Shown piece after piece: positions 1-6,500 of a stretch of 7,085 nucleotides of DNA. The number at the start of each line of letters is the position of its first letter. Position 1 is the stretch's first letter. The translations under genes were made by a program, and so were the position numbers. The stretch is from NCBI GenBank assembly GCA_937900305.1, contig CALCCV010000657.1:1-7085 (forward strand), written 5' to 3'. Origin of the DNA: an uncultured Pseudobdellovibrionaceae bacterium (GTDB lineage Bacteria > Bdellovibrionota > Bdellovibrionia > Bdellovibrionales > Bdellovibrionaceae). Under the pieces are notes generated by a model. It searched no databases and had not been told where the DNA came from. It saw only the letters and a list, made by a program, of their open reading frames with translations.

Positions 1-535
1 CAAGATCTCCTAATTCTCTAAGCATCTGAAAATGTTCTCGACTAGCTTTTCGGAGTCGATAATAAGTTGATTTTTCTGATTCGTGAGAAATAAATCCATC
101 TACTGGCAATTGGGTGATTTTGTCTTTTAAATATGGCAGATCAATTTCGTTCGTCGAAATGGCACTTTTGAGTTTCACAGTGGCCCAATCAAGTTTTTTT
201 TGCATTGAATCGGAATCAAATGGCGGATTTAACAATGAGGACATGATATCCACATTGTCGTCGCGATTGCCGTGAAAATGTCCCAAGATCCCAATAGTTC
301 TTCCGTCTGGAAAGGTAACGCTCAGATATCTTTCTTGCGGCGTACAATTGTTCGAACTGCAATCTATGGCGGATTTTCGAGGTCCTTCGATCTTACAGAC
401 TTCTCCTGCGAGACACAACGAGGTCGCTCCAAATATAAATCCAAAAAAAAGATAGACCCGAAATGCGTGGTCGGTGACATTTTTCGATTTCGGCTGTCTA
501 GAAAAAATCCAAACAGGAGTGTTTTTTGAGATCAT
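1..535 (-). CDS. Unrecognised exported protein, 5' part only (runs off the left edge)
   Basis: An open frame runs without a stop from an ATG at 535 to the left edge, giving 178 complete codons; the C-terminus lies outside the window. An in-frame TAA lies upstream and no other good start is visible, but no convincing Shine-Dalgarno precedes the ATG. The N-terminus is long and polar (about 26 residues), followed by a hydrophobic stretch at about 27-43 ending in SLCLA-GEVC, which fits signal peptidase I cleavage after residue 43. The mature part has three cysteines (47, 59, 64), a beta-like stretch LSVTFPDGRTIGILGHFHGN (residues 71-90) and then a charged helical region. The G-H-F-H-G motif after a hydrophobic strand loosely recalls the strand-plus-His motif of TraB/GumN- or ChaN-like proteins, but this is only a resemblance and I assign no function. 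Codon use and the absence of stops support a real gene. Confidence 0.8.
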   Translation of the reverse strand, partial: MISKNTPVWIFSRQPKSKNVTDHAFRVYLFFGFIFGATSLCLAGEVCKIEGPRKSAIDCSSNNCTPQERYLSVTFPDGRTIGILGHFHGNRDDNVDIMSSLLNPPFDSDSMQKKLDWATVKLKSAISTNEIDLPYLKDKITQLPVDGFISHESEKSTYYRLRKASREHFQMLRELGDL

Positions 536-559
536 ATCTAACGGATCAGCAATATCGGC

Positions 560-572
560 ACCAAACTTTGGT
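560..572. promoter_or_regulatory. 13-bp palindrome upstream of the left-edge gene
   Basis: ACCAAA-C-TTTGGT is a perfect dyad around a single central base. It lies 25 bases upstream of the start of the minus-strand gene at 535. On the minus strand a weak -35/-10 pair (TTGTTT, 17 bases, GATATT) overlaps it. An operator is possible, but a 6+6 palindrome can also arise by chance in AT-rich intergenic DNA. Confidence 0.25.
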
Positions 573-619
573 TAAACAACTTTGCCAGACAGGGGAGTGC
601 AAACACGACTGCAATTTAG

Positions 620-644
620 GGGGTCGCTCCCGGATCGCGGCCCC
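620..644 (-). terminator. GC-rich hairpin downstream of the 88-residue secreted protein gene
   Basis: GGGGTCGC (620-627) pairs with GCGGCCCC (637-644) over 8 bp, including one G-T wobble, around a 9-base loop. It begins 10 bases past the stop codon of the minus-strand gene at 655-921, where a terminator would be expected. On the minus strand the hairpin is followed by CTAAATTGC, so there is no proper U-tract. Intrinsic termination would be weak, and the hairpin could instead protect the 3' end or help Rho. The T-rich flank is on the plus-strand side, where no gene reads in. Confidence 0.4.
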
Positions 645-654
645 ACTTCTTTTG

Positions 655-921
655 TCAGTTTTTGCAATTCGGAGCTTCGAGTTGAGCTTTTGAAATTTCG
701 CAGGCTTCTTTTGCGGCGCTAAGGGAACCGTAATCATCGACGACATAAAACTGCTTCATTCCGCTGTGAAGAGAGAGATACTCAACCAAGTTCACTTGAG
801 TGCCACGAACAACGCATTCGTAACCTTGAAGTGTTTCTTTATTGTATTCATAATTCGCTTCCGCGAAAACAGTTGAAGCAAAAGAAACTGTTAGGGCGAG
901 GGCCAATGTGATGATTTTCAT
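655..921 (-). CDS. Small secreted protein with three cysteines, function unknown
   Basis: The gene encodes 88 residues. The start at 921 is chosen because AGGAG (927-931 on the minus strand) lies 5 bases upstream and the protein then opens with a textbook Sec signal peptide: MKII, a hydrophobic core to about residue 17, then STVFA-EA with cleavage after Ala20. The open frame extends upstream to 1023, but that extension has no Shine-Dalgarno and would bury the signal. The mature product is about 68 residues and hydrophilic, with cysteines at 36, 74 and 86. Three cysteines allow one disulfide plus a free thiol or intermolecular bond. There is no lipobox, so it is periplasmic or extracellular rather than lipidated. 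It is transcribed in the same direction as the dihydroorotase upstream, 131 bases away, so it probably has its own promoter in 922-1052, although I see no clear hexamers. I do not recognise the family. Confidence 0.8.
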   Translation of the reverse strand: MKIITLALALTVSFASTVFAEANYEYNKETLQGYECVVRGTQVNLVEYLSLHSGMKQFYVVDDYGSLSAAKEACEISKAQLEAPNCKN

Positions 922-1052
922 GGGATCTCCTCTATTGGGTTTATTGGGCCACTGAGGCGACCAGTTAGTTCTAGGAGAGAGTACTGCTAGGTCCCGCTCA
1001 TTCCGACGAACAAGTTCGAACATCTGTGGGGCGATCGGAGTGACAGCAATCG

Positions 1053-2414
1053 TTATAAACTGGCGGGCCCAGTTGAGAAGTTCAAACCGAGGCCGTGAGG
1101 TCGGCCAATCACCGTGTCGTCACTCATCGCCAGTTGTCCAAGCAAAACTGTCTTTTCGACGCGACCACAGATCTTTTGACCATCGAACGGGGACCATTGG
1201 GATTTTGAACGAATCCATTTGTTTTGAATCGTCCATTCTTTTTGGAGGTCCACGATGGTGAGATCTGCATCGAACCCGGGTTCGAGTCGGCCTTTGCCCT
1301 GCACTCCAAAAATGCGGGCCGGGTTCTCTGAGGCGAGTTGGCAGAAGAGCTCTAAGGTGATTCGACCTTTTTTAATGGAGTCGAGGAAGATCGGTACAAA
1401 TGTTTGAACGCCGGGCATGCCAGACGGGGTGGCCGGGTAGCGAGCCTCGAGTTTTTCAGCCAAGGTGTGGGGAGCATGGTCGGTGGCAAGAATATCCACG
1501 GTGCCGTCGACGATGCCGCGCCAAAGAGCGTCCTGGTGAAACTTTTCGCGAACGGGCGGGTTTTGTTGAGCCAGCGTGCCCAAACGTTCATAGCAGTCCG
1601 GAGCGTGGAGGTGAAGGTGATTGGCGAGCACTTCGACGGTCGCTGTTTTTTTCTGAGTTTTTAAAAACTCCATTTCTTTTTTGGACGAGACATGAAGGAC
1701 GTGAACCTGACGCCCCATTTCGCGGGCCATGTTGACTAAAAGTTCAGTGGCTAAAAATGCGGACTCTTCATCGCGCCAGATGCAGTGAGCTCTGGGGTGA
1801 CCGGCCTTTTCGGCGATCTCGCGGCGCTCGATCAAACGGGCTTCATATTCACAGTGGACAACCAGGCGTTTCCGAGTCTGGCGAAGGACTTCGGCCAATA
1901 GATCTTTTTCGGCGACCAAAAGATTGCCTGTCGAACTGCCCATAAAAAGTTTGATGCCGGGGCAGTGGGGAGTGCGCTCCATATCGTGAAGGGCGCTGAG
2001 GTTGTCATGGCTTGCGCCGCCGTAAAATGCCCAGTGGACATAACTTTTTTCGCGCGCCGTTTGCATTTTCGTTTGCAAGGCTTCCACGGTGGTGGTCGGC
2101 GGTTTGGTGTTGGGCATTTCAAAATAAGCGGTGACTCCACCCATCAGAGCCTGCAGAGATCCCGATTCGATATCTTCTTTGTGAGTCAGACCTGGGTCGC
2201 GAAAATGCACTTGGCTGTCGATCATGCCGGGAAGGACGTGAAGATGTTTCAGATCGTGAACGATTGGAGCGTCCCAAGAGAAGCTCGAACCGATCTCAGC
2301 TATACGTCCGTCCTTAACCGCAAGGTCTAGAATTTCACTTTTCAACTGCTGCGTGCGAGGATTTTTTATGACCAAGGTCGCAGATTTATAGATGGAATCG
2401 AAGTGTTTTGCCAT
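1053..2414 (-). CDS. pyrC: Dihydroorotase (class I, amidohydrolase superfamily)
   Basis: The 453-residue product interconverts N-carbamoyl-L-aspartate and dihydroorotate, the third step of de novo pyrimidine synthesis, in the cytoplasm. The start at 2414 follows GAGGT with normal spacing. The fold is recognisable throughout. There is an N-terminal beta-sandwich part (about 8-60). The first metal motif is DSQVHFRDPG (66-75), followed by the substrate-binding stretch FEMPNTKPPTT (98-108). KLFMGSSTG (155-163) contains a candidate carboxylated lysine, K155. H187 lies in VVHCEYEA and H241 in VLHVSS. NPPVRE (285-290) and ATDHAPH (310-316, with catalytic Asp312) follow, and the C-terminal sandwich contains GFDADLTIVDL. 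The first motif is Q-V-H rather than the usual H-x-H. From memory, this Gln occurs in a subgroup of proteobacterial dihydroorotases, so it need not mean loss of function. Length is normal for the family. No aspartate carbamoyltransferase or other pyr gene lies beside it. Allantoinase or hydantoinase activity is the main alternative; RDPG and the substrate motif favour dihydroorotase. Confidence 0.9.
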   Translation of the reverse strand: MAKHFDSIYKSATLVIKNPRTQQLKSEILDLAVKDGRIAEIGSSFSWDAPIVHDLKHLHVLPGMIDSQVHFRDPGLTHKEDIESGSLQALMGGVTAYFEMPNTKPPTTTVEALQTKMQTAREKSYVHWAFYGGASHDNLSALHDMERTPHCPGIKLFMGSSTGNLLVAEKDLLAEVLRQTRKRLVVHCEYEARLIERREIAEKAGHPRAHCIWRDEESAFLATELLVNMAREMGRQVHVLHVSSKKEMEFLKTQKKTATVEVLANHLHLHAPDCYERLGTLAQQNPPVREKFHQDALWRGIVDGTVDILATDHAPHTLAEKLEARYPATPSGMPGVQTFVPIFLDSIKKGRITLELFCQLASENPARIFGVQGKGRLEPGFDADLTIVDLQKEWTIQNKWIRSKSQWSPFDGQKICGRVEKTVLLGQLAMSDDTVIGRPHGLGLNFSTGPASL

Positions 2415-2546
2415 GAATTACCTCGGCGGCAATATCTTAGCTTCTTTATAGTTCGTCCAGCAAAAATGTGCGCACTCATTCCAGCCTCGACTTGGACTTT
2501 TGACTCGCATTGACGTTCCTCTTTTGAGACTGGAGAATAGCAAGGA
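2415..2546. promoter_or_regulatory. Divergent intergenic region between dihydroorotase and the coiled-coil gene
   Basis: These 132 bases separate two divergently transcribed genes and must hold the promoters of both. On the plus strand a TTGAC-type -35 (TTGACG, near 2506-2511) precedes the coiled-coil gene, but its partner -10 would fall on the Shine-Dalgarno area, so it is not convincing. On the minus strand TATAAA and TAAGAT occur in an AT-rich stretch 20-45 bases before the dihydroorotase start, with only weak -35 matches. No strong dyad or pyrimidine-attenuator structure is visible. Confidence 0.3.
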
Positions 2547-3557
2547 ATGGAGAAACTCTTCAATTTCTTGTTTCATTACAATATCGGACTGATCGAAGCC
2601 CTCTTGGTTTTGATTGGTGGTTTGCTTATTTTCATGTTCTATCGCGTGTTTTTTGCGTCGACTCCGGTGCGAATGGATGGATCGATTCTTCCCGCCGTGA
2701 ATGTGAATACGACGGAAATTGAAAAAACACTGAAGCAGCTGATGGAAACTCAAGCGAGTTCAATGGCGGCTCTTGAAGCGAAGGCCGCGTCGGCCGGCCC
2801 GGGCATCGATCCCGAAGTCCAAAAAGAAAATCTAGAGTTGAAGCACAAAATGGAACTCAAAACTCAGCAGGTTGCCGATCTGGAAAAGAAACTGCAAGAG
2901 AGTTACAAGTTGGTTTCTGAAACCACTGAAAAAGCCAAGTCCTCGAATTCCGGCAATGAAGAACTCGAGCAAAAAATCAAAGATCTCGAAACTCGATTGC
3001 AAGAGTACGAGATCATCAGTGAGGATATTTCGGACCTTTCAAAATTCAAAGAAGAAAACGCTCGTCTGCAGGCTGAACTGGAGGCGCTGAGAGGAGCGGG
3101 TGCAACCCTAGCTCCGACACCAAACAACGTCACGCCGATCAAACCGAAACTCGCGCCAGTGCCAGAGCCCGAGCCCGTTTTCGAAGAGCCTGAAATCGAA
3201 GTGCCCGTTGCCGAGCGCACCGAGAGCGCCGCTTCCATGTTCAGTGGACCAGCGAGTGAACCCGAACCCAGCGAGCCCGCAGGACCTAGCTTGGATGAAC
3301 TGATGGCCAGCGCGCCAACGACAGAGCCCGCGGACTCTGAGCTCTTCGCCGGCGTTCCTGAAATGGCCGTGAAGCCTCCAGATCCTGACGAGAACGAGGC
3401 AACGATGGCGGGTGGATCGGTCATTGATGATGACTTAATGAAGGAATTTGAAGCGGCTGTCGAAGATCAAAAATCGGGCGGCGCCAAGGAAGAAGCTGCG
3501 CCTGCTGGCGACGCACAACTTTTGGATCAGTTCGAAAGTTTTGTTAAAAAAGCTTAG
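2547..3557 (+). CDS. Membrane-anchored coiled-coil protein with Pro/Glu-rich linker and twin C-terminal motifs
   Basis: The 336-residue product is not a family I recognise, but its architecture is clear. A single N-terminal transmembrane helix spans about residues 13-36, with no signal cleavage site, so the rest is probably on one face of the inner membrane, likely cytoplasmic. A Glu/Lys/Leu-rich coiled coil runs from about 88 to 182, with a break near 132-137. A Pro/Glu/Ala-rich disordered linker follows (about 183-290). The C-terminus holds two similar acidic amphipathic motifs, DDDLMKEFEAAV (294-305) and DAQLLDQFESFV (322-333), sharing D-x-x-L-[ML]-x-x-F-E-x-x-V. This layout fits a scaffold or tether that recruits a partner through short linear motifs. 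The ATG at 2547 is preceded by GGAG 11 bases away, with AAGGA directly abutting the start. The gene is followed after 54 bases by a secreted helical-repeat protein on the same strand, probably in one operon. Confidence 0.85.
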   Translation: MEKLFNFLFHYNIGLIEALLVLIGGLLIFMFYRVFFASTPVRMDGSILPAVNVNTTEIEKTLKQLMETQASSMAALEAKAASAGPGIDPEVQKENLELKHKMELKTQQVADLEKKLQESYKLVSETTEKAKSSNSGNEELEQKIKDLETRLQEYEIISEDISDLSKFKEENARLQAELEALRGAGATLAPTPNNVTPIKPKLAPVPEPEPVFEEPEIEVPVAERTESAASMFSGPASEPEPSEPAGPSLDELMASAPTTEPADSELFAGVPEMAVKPPDPDENEATMAGGSVIDDDLMKEFEAAVEDQKSGGAKEEAAPAGDAQLLDQFESFVKKA

Positions 3558-3611
3558 TTGAAAAATCTAGTGAAAAAAGCCCCATCTGTTTCTCAACGAA
3601 ATAGGACGCCC

Positions 3612-4199
3612 ATGCAAACATCTTACTGTATTTTCACCTTAGTTCTTTGCTTTATGAATTCGCTCAGCTTCGCCGTGACGAAACCCCCGGCCATTGCAAT
3701 GCCGGCGCTCCCTCTTTTGCCCGAGGCCCTCGAAAATATCCATGCGCGCTTTGATGTGCGTTGGCAGGGGTTTTTGAAGTGGGCTGAAGCCAAACGCGAT
3801 CCCGCAACACTTGAAGCGCTGGCGACTCGGCACGGAGACTGGTTGATTCGCAATGCTGCACTCGTGGTCACCCAATCGCGTTCTTTTGAAAAAGGCCGAG
3901 CCTTAGCAACTCGCATGCTCGACGACAAGGCTCTCATCGTACGCATGGCCGCCGTTGAAGTTTTGAAAGAAAGTTTAAATGATCAAAGTGTGCGCGACAC
4001 TCTGTGGGACGCGCTTTACGCAAAGGTCAATTACCACAAGGGTCAAAGTCTGCCGATTCGCCCAATGATTCTTGAGATGCTGGGGCAAACCGCCAACTCG
4101 AAAGAGCGAGAGCGCTTCAAGATTCTCGCCGAAGAGAGTGACAAAAATATCAAAATTCTCGCTAGCTCGGCGATGCAAAAAATTGGCACGATCGAGTAG
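3612..4199 (+). CDS. Exported HEAT-like helical repeat protein, function unknown
   Basis: The product is 195 residues from the ATG at 3612, chosen because AGGA lies 5 bases upstream and the protein then begins with a signal peptide: hydrophobic core at about 6-15, then SLSFA-VTK with cleavage near Ala21. A TTG at 3558, directly after the upstream stop, would add 18 polar residues and has no proper Shine-Dalgarno. After a Pro-rich segment (25-37) the protein is almost entirely alpha-helical. Paired helices around 64-104 (WLIRNAALVV), 105-135 (ALIVRMAAVEVLKESL) and 148-192 (MILEMLGQTANSKERERF, then NIKILASSAMQKIG) have the D-x-x-[IV]-R-x-x-A spacing of HEAT repeats. Such folds usually bind proteins. 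It sits 54 bases after the coiled-coil gene and probably shares its transcript. If so, the operon makes one membrane-anchored and one periplasmic protein-binding product. Its partner cannot be inferred from the sequence. Confidence 0.8.
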   Translation: MQTSYCIFTLVLCFMNSLSFAVTKPPAIAMPALPLLPEALENIHARFDVRWQGFLKWAEAKRDPATLEALATRHGDWLIRNAALVVTQSRSFEKGRALATRMLDDKALIVRMAAVEVLKESLNDQSVRDTLWDALYAKVNYHKGQSLPIRPMILEMLGQTANSKERERFKILAEESDKNIKILASSAMQKIGTIE

Positions 4200-4214
4200 G
4201 TCGTTGAGCGAGTT

Positions 4215-4251
4215 GCCGAAAATCATCGGCGGATCAAAAGCCCGCTTTTTT
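4215..4251 (+). terminator. Weak hairpins and T-run between convergent genes
   Basis: GCCGA (4215-4219) pairs with TCGGC (4226-4230) around a 6-base loop. Overlapping it, GCGG (4229-4232) can pair with CCGC (4242-4245), directly followed by six T residues (4246-4251). The second structure plus T-run has the form of a short intrinsic terminator for the plus-strand genes, but the stem is only 4-5 bp. It extends into the last codons of the convergent minus-strand gene. For the minus strand there is a hairpin but no T-run. Confidence 0.35.
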
Positions 4252-4767
4252 CAGGGCTGAAGCAATCGCTAGCTCTCTGCGAATTCGATAAAATAAGACG
4301 GCTTCTTCGAGACCATCAGAATCCAGCGTGTCGGACTCTGAAAAGAAATCGCGCTGATTTTCGATTTTCTTTTCGATAGTGACTCGCACGGAAGACTTGT
4401 TAGAAACTTTGCCGCGTGTGAATTGCATAATGATTTTGTATTTTTGGCCAAAGCCTGGATCCAGTTCGATATCGGGCGCAACCCATCCATCCACGGCGCG
4501 AATGAACTCTGTTTCGATTCGTCCGGTCTCTTGATTTTCAAAAGCAATGGTGTATTTCAGGGCGGTGTGGGCGGCTCGCCAAACACTGTCATATTCGGCC
4601 ATGAAGACCTTTGACGGTGCGGATTTGCGAATGCGATCTTTTGGCGAACTCGTATTCAAATCAAACAGAGAACAGCCAGTCAGCAAAACGAGGCTGACCA
4701 GCCAAAAGCAGCGATTTGCAATGATCTTTGGAGTTTGATTAAAAATCCACAGAAGAGCGGGTGACAT
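4234..4767 (-). CDS. BamC-like outer-membrane lipoprotein
   Basis: The 177-residue product carries a lipoprotein signal: basic and polar residues to about 19, hydrophobic core 21-30, lipobox LLTGC with the lipidated Cys at 32. The +2 residue is Ser, so by the E. coli rule it would go to the outer membrane. The mature part begins with a polar tether (33-52), then KVFMAEYDSVWRAAHTAL (53-70) and an ETGRIETEF strand (80-88). This follows the 'x-x-D-x-V-W-x-x-x-x-x-A-L ... G-x-I-x-T' pattern of the BamC/NlpB helix-grip domain, but only one such domain is present, whereas E. coli BamC has two. A long helix (about 153-175) closes the domain. The ATG at 4767 lies inside the last codons of the upstream lipoprotein gene, a 29-base overlap without its own Shine-Dalgarno, which suggests translational coupling. 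A shorter start would need a rare ATT codon. The gene is confident; the BamC relation is a motif-level inference. Confidence 0.8.
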   Translation of the reverse strand: MSPALLWIFNQTPKIIANRCFWLVSLVLLTGCSLFDLNTSSPKDRIRKSAPSKVFMAEYDSVWRAAHTALKYTIAFENQETGRIETEFIRAVDGWVAPDIELDPGFGQKYKIIMQFTRGKVSNKSSVRVTIEKKIENQRDFFSESDTLDSDGLEEAVLFYRIRRELAIASALKKAGF

Positions 4768-6250
4768 GGGTCATATTGTCGAGTGAGCGGTGAGAGGTTG
4801 TCAACGAGGCTTCGCGGCTGACTGCGTACATTGCCTCCCATCGAGACAAGCCCTCTTTGGTCAGCGGCTTCCAGCGCGGCAGTTTGATTTCACTGATCAT
4901 CTCAGTTGAATAGACCTCCCAAGATTTGAGATAGGTCTTAACTACAACATTGGCTTCTGTTTCCGTTTCGATCACTTTGCCGACGGATGCATAAACAATA
5001 AGTTCTGCGGGAGTAAAAGGTATCGTTACATTCGGCATTTTGACCGATTGCAAATCCGTCGCGATGGGATTGTCGAGCAACGAAAGAAATTTAAAATCAG
5101 GCGTGGTGGTGTCATCAACTAGCGAAGCCGACAAACGATCAACCCCAGGATTTTGTTCTTCGAACTCATTCGAGTTTTTCAAAACTCCGACGAGGTGATG
5201 AGGCCGGTTAGGACCGCGATGAAGAGACACGTCCCCCGCGGCTTCAATTAACTTTATATCGGTGGGAAGAAACTGATTCGGCGACCACTCCATCAATCGT
5301 CCACCCAAGATGCTGCGGCCAGTCCCAGGTGCGGGAAATTTCACCGTGTCGGTTTGGGTGAAGTTGATTTCGGCGACGTCGAAGTCAAATGTGGTCTCGG
5401 GTCCACTCACGTTCACGCTCTTAACCGAGCCACCCATAAATTCAAACTTGTTGATGAGCTTGTGCATCTCTTTGCCCGATTGCATTTGATTTACGACTTC
5501 GGTGAAAGGGAATCGACCCTTAGCGCCCATCAACAAATAATTTCCCGGTTGATCGAAATAAAATCTAAACTCAGGTTTGTCGAGTGTGATGGGAATTAAA
5601 ATGTATCGCTCTTTTTGCCTTGGTAAAGTCAGATTGCTTGGCATCTCAACGTCGAATCCAGCGATCGAAATTTTATCAGTTTCGGGACTGATCACACTGC
5701 TCAATTGCAAATTGAAAAGATCCTCTTTGCTGAGCGCTTTGAAGATCAAGCCAAAATCAGCTTTGCCGTCAAAGTCCCGCATCACGTGATTCAGCGTATG
5801 TCCTTTTAACTTGTGAGTCGGAGCGAATTCGACCCTTTTCATCTTGTGCGAAAAGCCCTGCGGAGTCAGATTCAAAAACGTCACGCGCACGTAGCCGGGG
5901 GCATCAATGGTGACTGGCTGAGCGCTGGTCCATCCGGCTGGCAGAGCTGTCGCACCCAATGCATCGGTCGTTAACAAGTTCCCGACGAAGGGATCATTCA
6001 CATCCGAACCGATTAAAATTTCAGCACCCGTCAGTGGCAATCCGTCAGACCCTACCACCGAGATTTTTTGCAGAGCTCGGTCGGTCGGGTTTAGGGCGCT
6101 GAAGAGCTCATCTGGTTGGCCCCATTGCGGCTTCATGTCTCGTGAGCCGGTGTTGGGAGAATTGGGAGAACATCCCACCAGCAATCCCATTGTCATTAGA
6201 CCACTGGCCAATAAAAGCCCCATGAGGCTCGACAATCCCCTTCGCGCCAT
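4739..6250 (-). CDS. Large lipoprotein with an N-terminal beta-sandwich domain, function unknown
   Basis: The 503-residue product starts at 6250 after an excellent Shine-Dalgarno, GGGAGG (6255-6260), 4 bases before the ATG. The signal peptide (MARRG, hydrophobic core 7-25) ends in the lipobox LLVGC with the lipid-bearing Cys at 27; +2 is Ser, consistent with outer-membrane sorting. After a tether (28-58), residues about 61-125 resemble a carboxypeptidase-regulatory or PEGA-type beta-sandwich: KISVVGSDGLPLTGAEILIG, then TTDALGATALPAG and TIDAPGYVRV. The remaining 380 residues are beta-rich, with no catalytic motif I recognise. There are no cysteines apart from the lipidated one. It is the first gene of a two-gene minus-strand operon with the BamC-like lipoprotein, whose start overlaps its end by 29 bases. 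The pairing suggests a joint role at the outer membrane, which is inference only. Confidence 0.9.
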   Translation of the reverse strand: MARRGLSSLMGLLLASGLMTMGLLVGCSPNSPNTGSRDMKPQWGQPDELFSALNPTDRALQKISVVGSDGLPLTGAEILIGSDVNDPFVGNLLTTDALGATALPAGWTSAQPVTIDAPGYVRVTFLNLTPQGFSHKMKRVEFAPTHKLKGHTLNHVMRDFDGKADFGLIFKALSKEDLFNLQLSSVISPETDKISIAGFDVEMPSNLTLPRQKERYILIPITLDKPEFRFYFDQPGNYLLMGAKGRFPFTEVVNQMQSGKEMHKLINKFEFMGGSVKSVNVSGPETTFDFDVAEINFTQTDTVKFPAPGTGRSILGGRLMEWSPNQFLPTDIKLIEAAGDVSLHRGPNRPHHLVGVLKNSNEFEEQNPGVDRLSASLVDDTTTPDFKFLSLLDNPIATDLQSVKMPNVTIPFTPAELIVYASVGKVIETETEANVVVKTYLKSWEVYSTEMISEIKLPRWKPLTKEGLSRWEAMYAVSREASLTTSHRSLDNMTHVTRSSVDF

Positions 6251-6323
6251 TTTTCCTCCCTTGGAAAAGTGAAGTTTTAGCTAATTTGATCGGCATGGAG
6301 GCTCGACCTTCCACTGCGATTCA

Positions 6324-6352
6324 ATTGCAATGGACTCACTCTCTCGAGTCAA
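6324..6352 (-). promoter_or_regulatory. Candidate sigma-70 promoter of the lipoprotein operon
   Basis: On the minus strand TTGACT (6352-6347, 5 of 6 matches to the -35 consensus) is followed after exactly 17 bases by TGCAAT (6329-6324, 4 of 6 matches to the -10). Transcription would begin near 6317, leaving a leader of about 65 bases before the strong Shine-Dalgarno of the gene starting at 6250. The call rests on hexamers and spacing only. Confidence 0.45.
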
Positions 6353-6398
6353 AGCTTTCCTTTTTTATCAGACCGAAACTTTCGGCACCGCACTCTCG

Positions 6399-6427
6399 TT
6401 GACATCGGTCGCATGGCCAGCTAACCC
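6399..6427 (+). promoter_or_regulatory. Candidate promoter of tRNA-Met
   Basis: A perfect -35 hexamer TTGACA (6399-6404) lies about 97 bases upstream of the tRNA. The base run 17 nucleotides further is TAACCC (6422-6427), a poor -10 match at only two positions. A strong -35 is common in tRNA promoters and the location is right, but the -10 is doubtful. The remainder of 6428-6500 holds nothing I can name beyond the 5' leader of the tRNA. Confidence 0.3.
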
Positions 6428-6500
6428 TGAGATATCGATGGGGTTCTGTTCAGAGTCTCAAAGACTGGCGCCCGTGGCAGCGCTAGAAAATCAAAATCAT

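Noticed and set aside
272..529. 85-codon plus-strand frame near the left edge
   Set aside because: It is antisense to the partial exported protein, whose signal peptide and open frame are more convincing.
1007..1018. CGAAC/GTTCG inverted repeat downstream of the dihydroorotase as a terminator
   Set aside because: The loop would be only 2 bases and no T-run follows.
922..1023. Longer N-terminus for the 88-residue secreted protein
   Set aside because: The extension lacks a Shine-Dalgarno and would place the signal peptide internally; the ATG at 921 has AGGAG at ideal spacing.
1400..1735. Open frames on the plus strand inside the dihydroorotase gene
   Set aside because: They are antisense shadows of a well-conserved enzyme gene, with no recognisable domains or start signals.
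2903..3424. 173-codon open frame on the minus strand, Ser/Gly/Ala-rich
   Set aside because: It is antisense to the coiled-coil gene. Its low-complexity composition mirrors the Pro/Glu-rich linker codons, and it has no Shine-Dalgarno.
3558..3611. TTG start for the helical-repeat protein directly after the upstream stop
   Set aside because: The ATG at 3612 has AGGA 5 bases upstream and puts the signal peptide at the N-terminus.
5354..5789. Plus-strand open frames inside the large lipoprotein gene
   Set aside because: They are short antisense frames without ribosome binding sites or recognisable protein features.
6378..6393. CCGAA/TTCGG hairpin with a nearby T-run as a terminator
   Set aside because: The T-run lies on the wrong side of the hairpin for the plus strand, and the minus strand has no T-tract after it; the stem is also very short with a 3-base loop.
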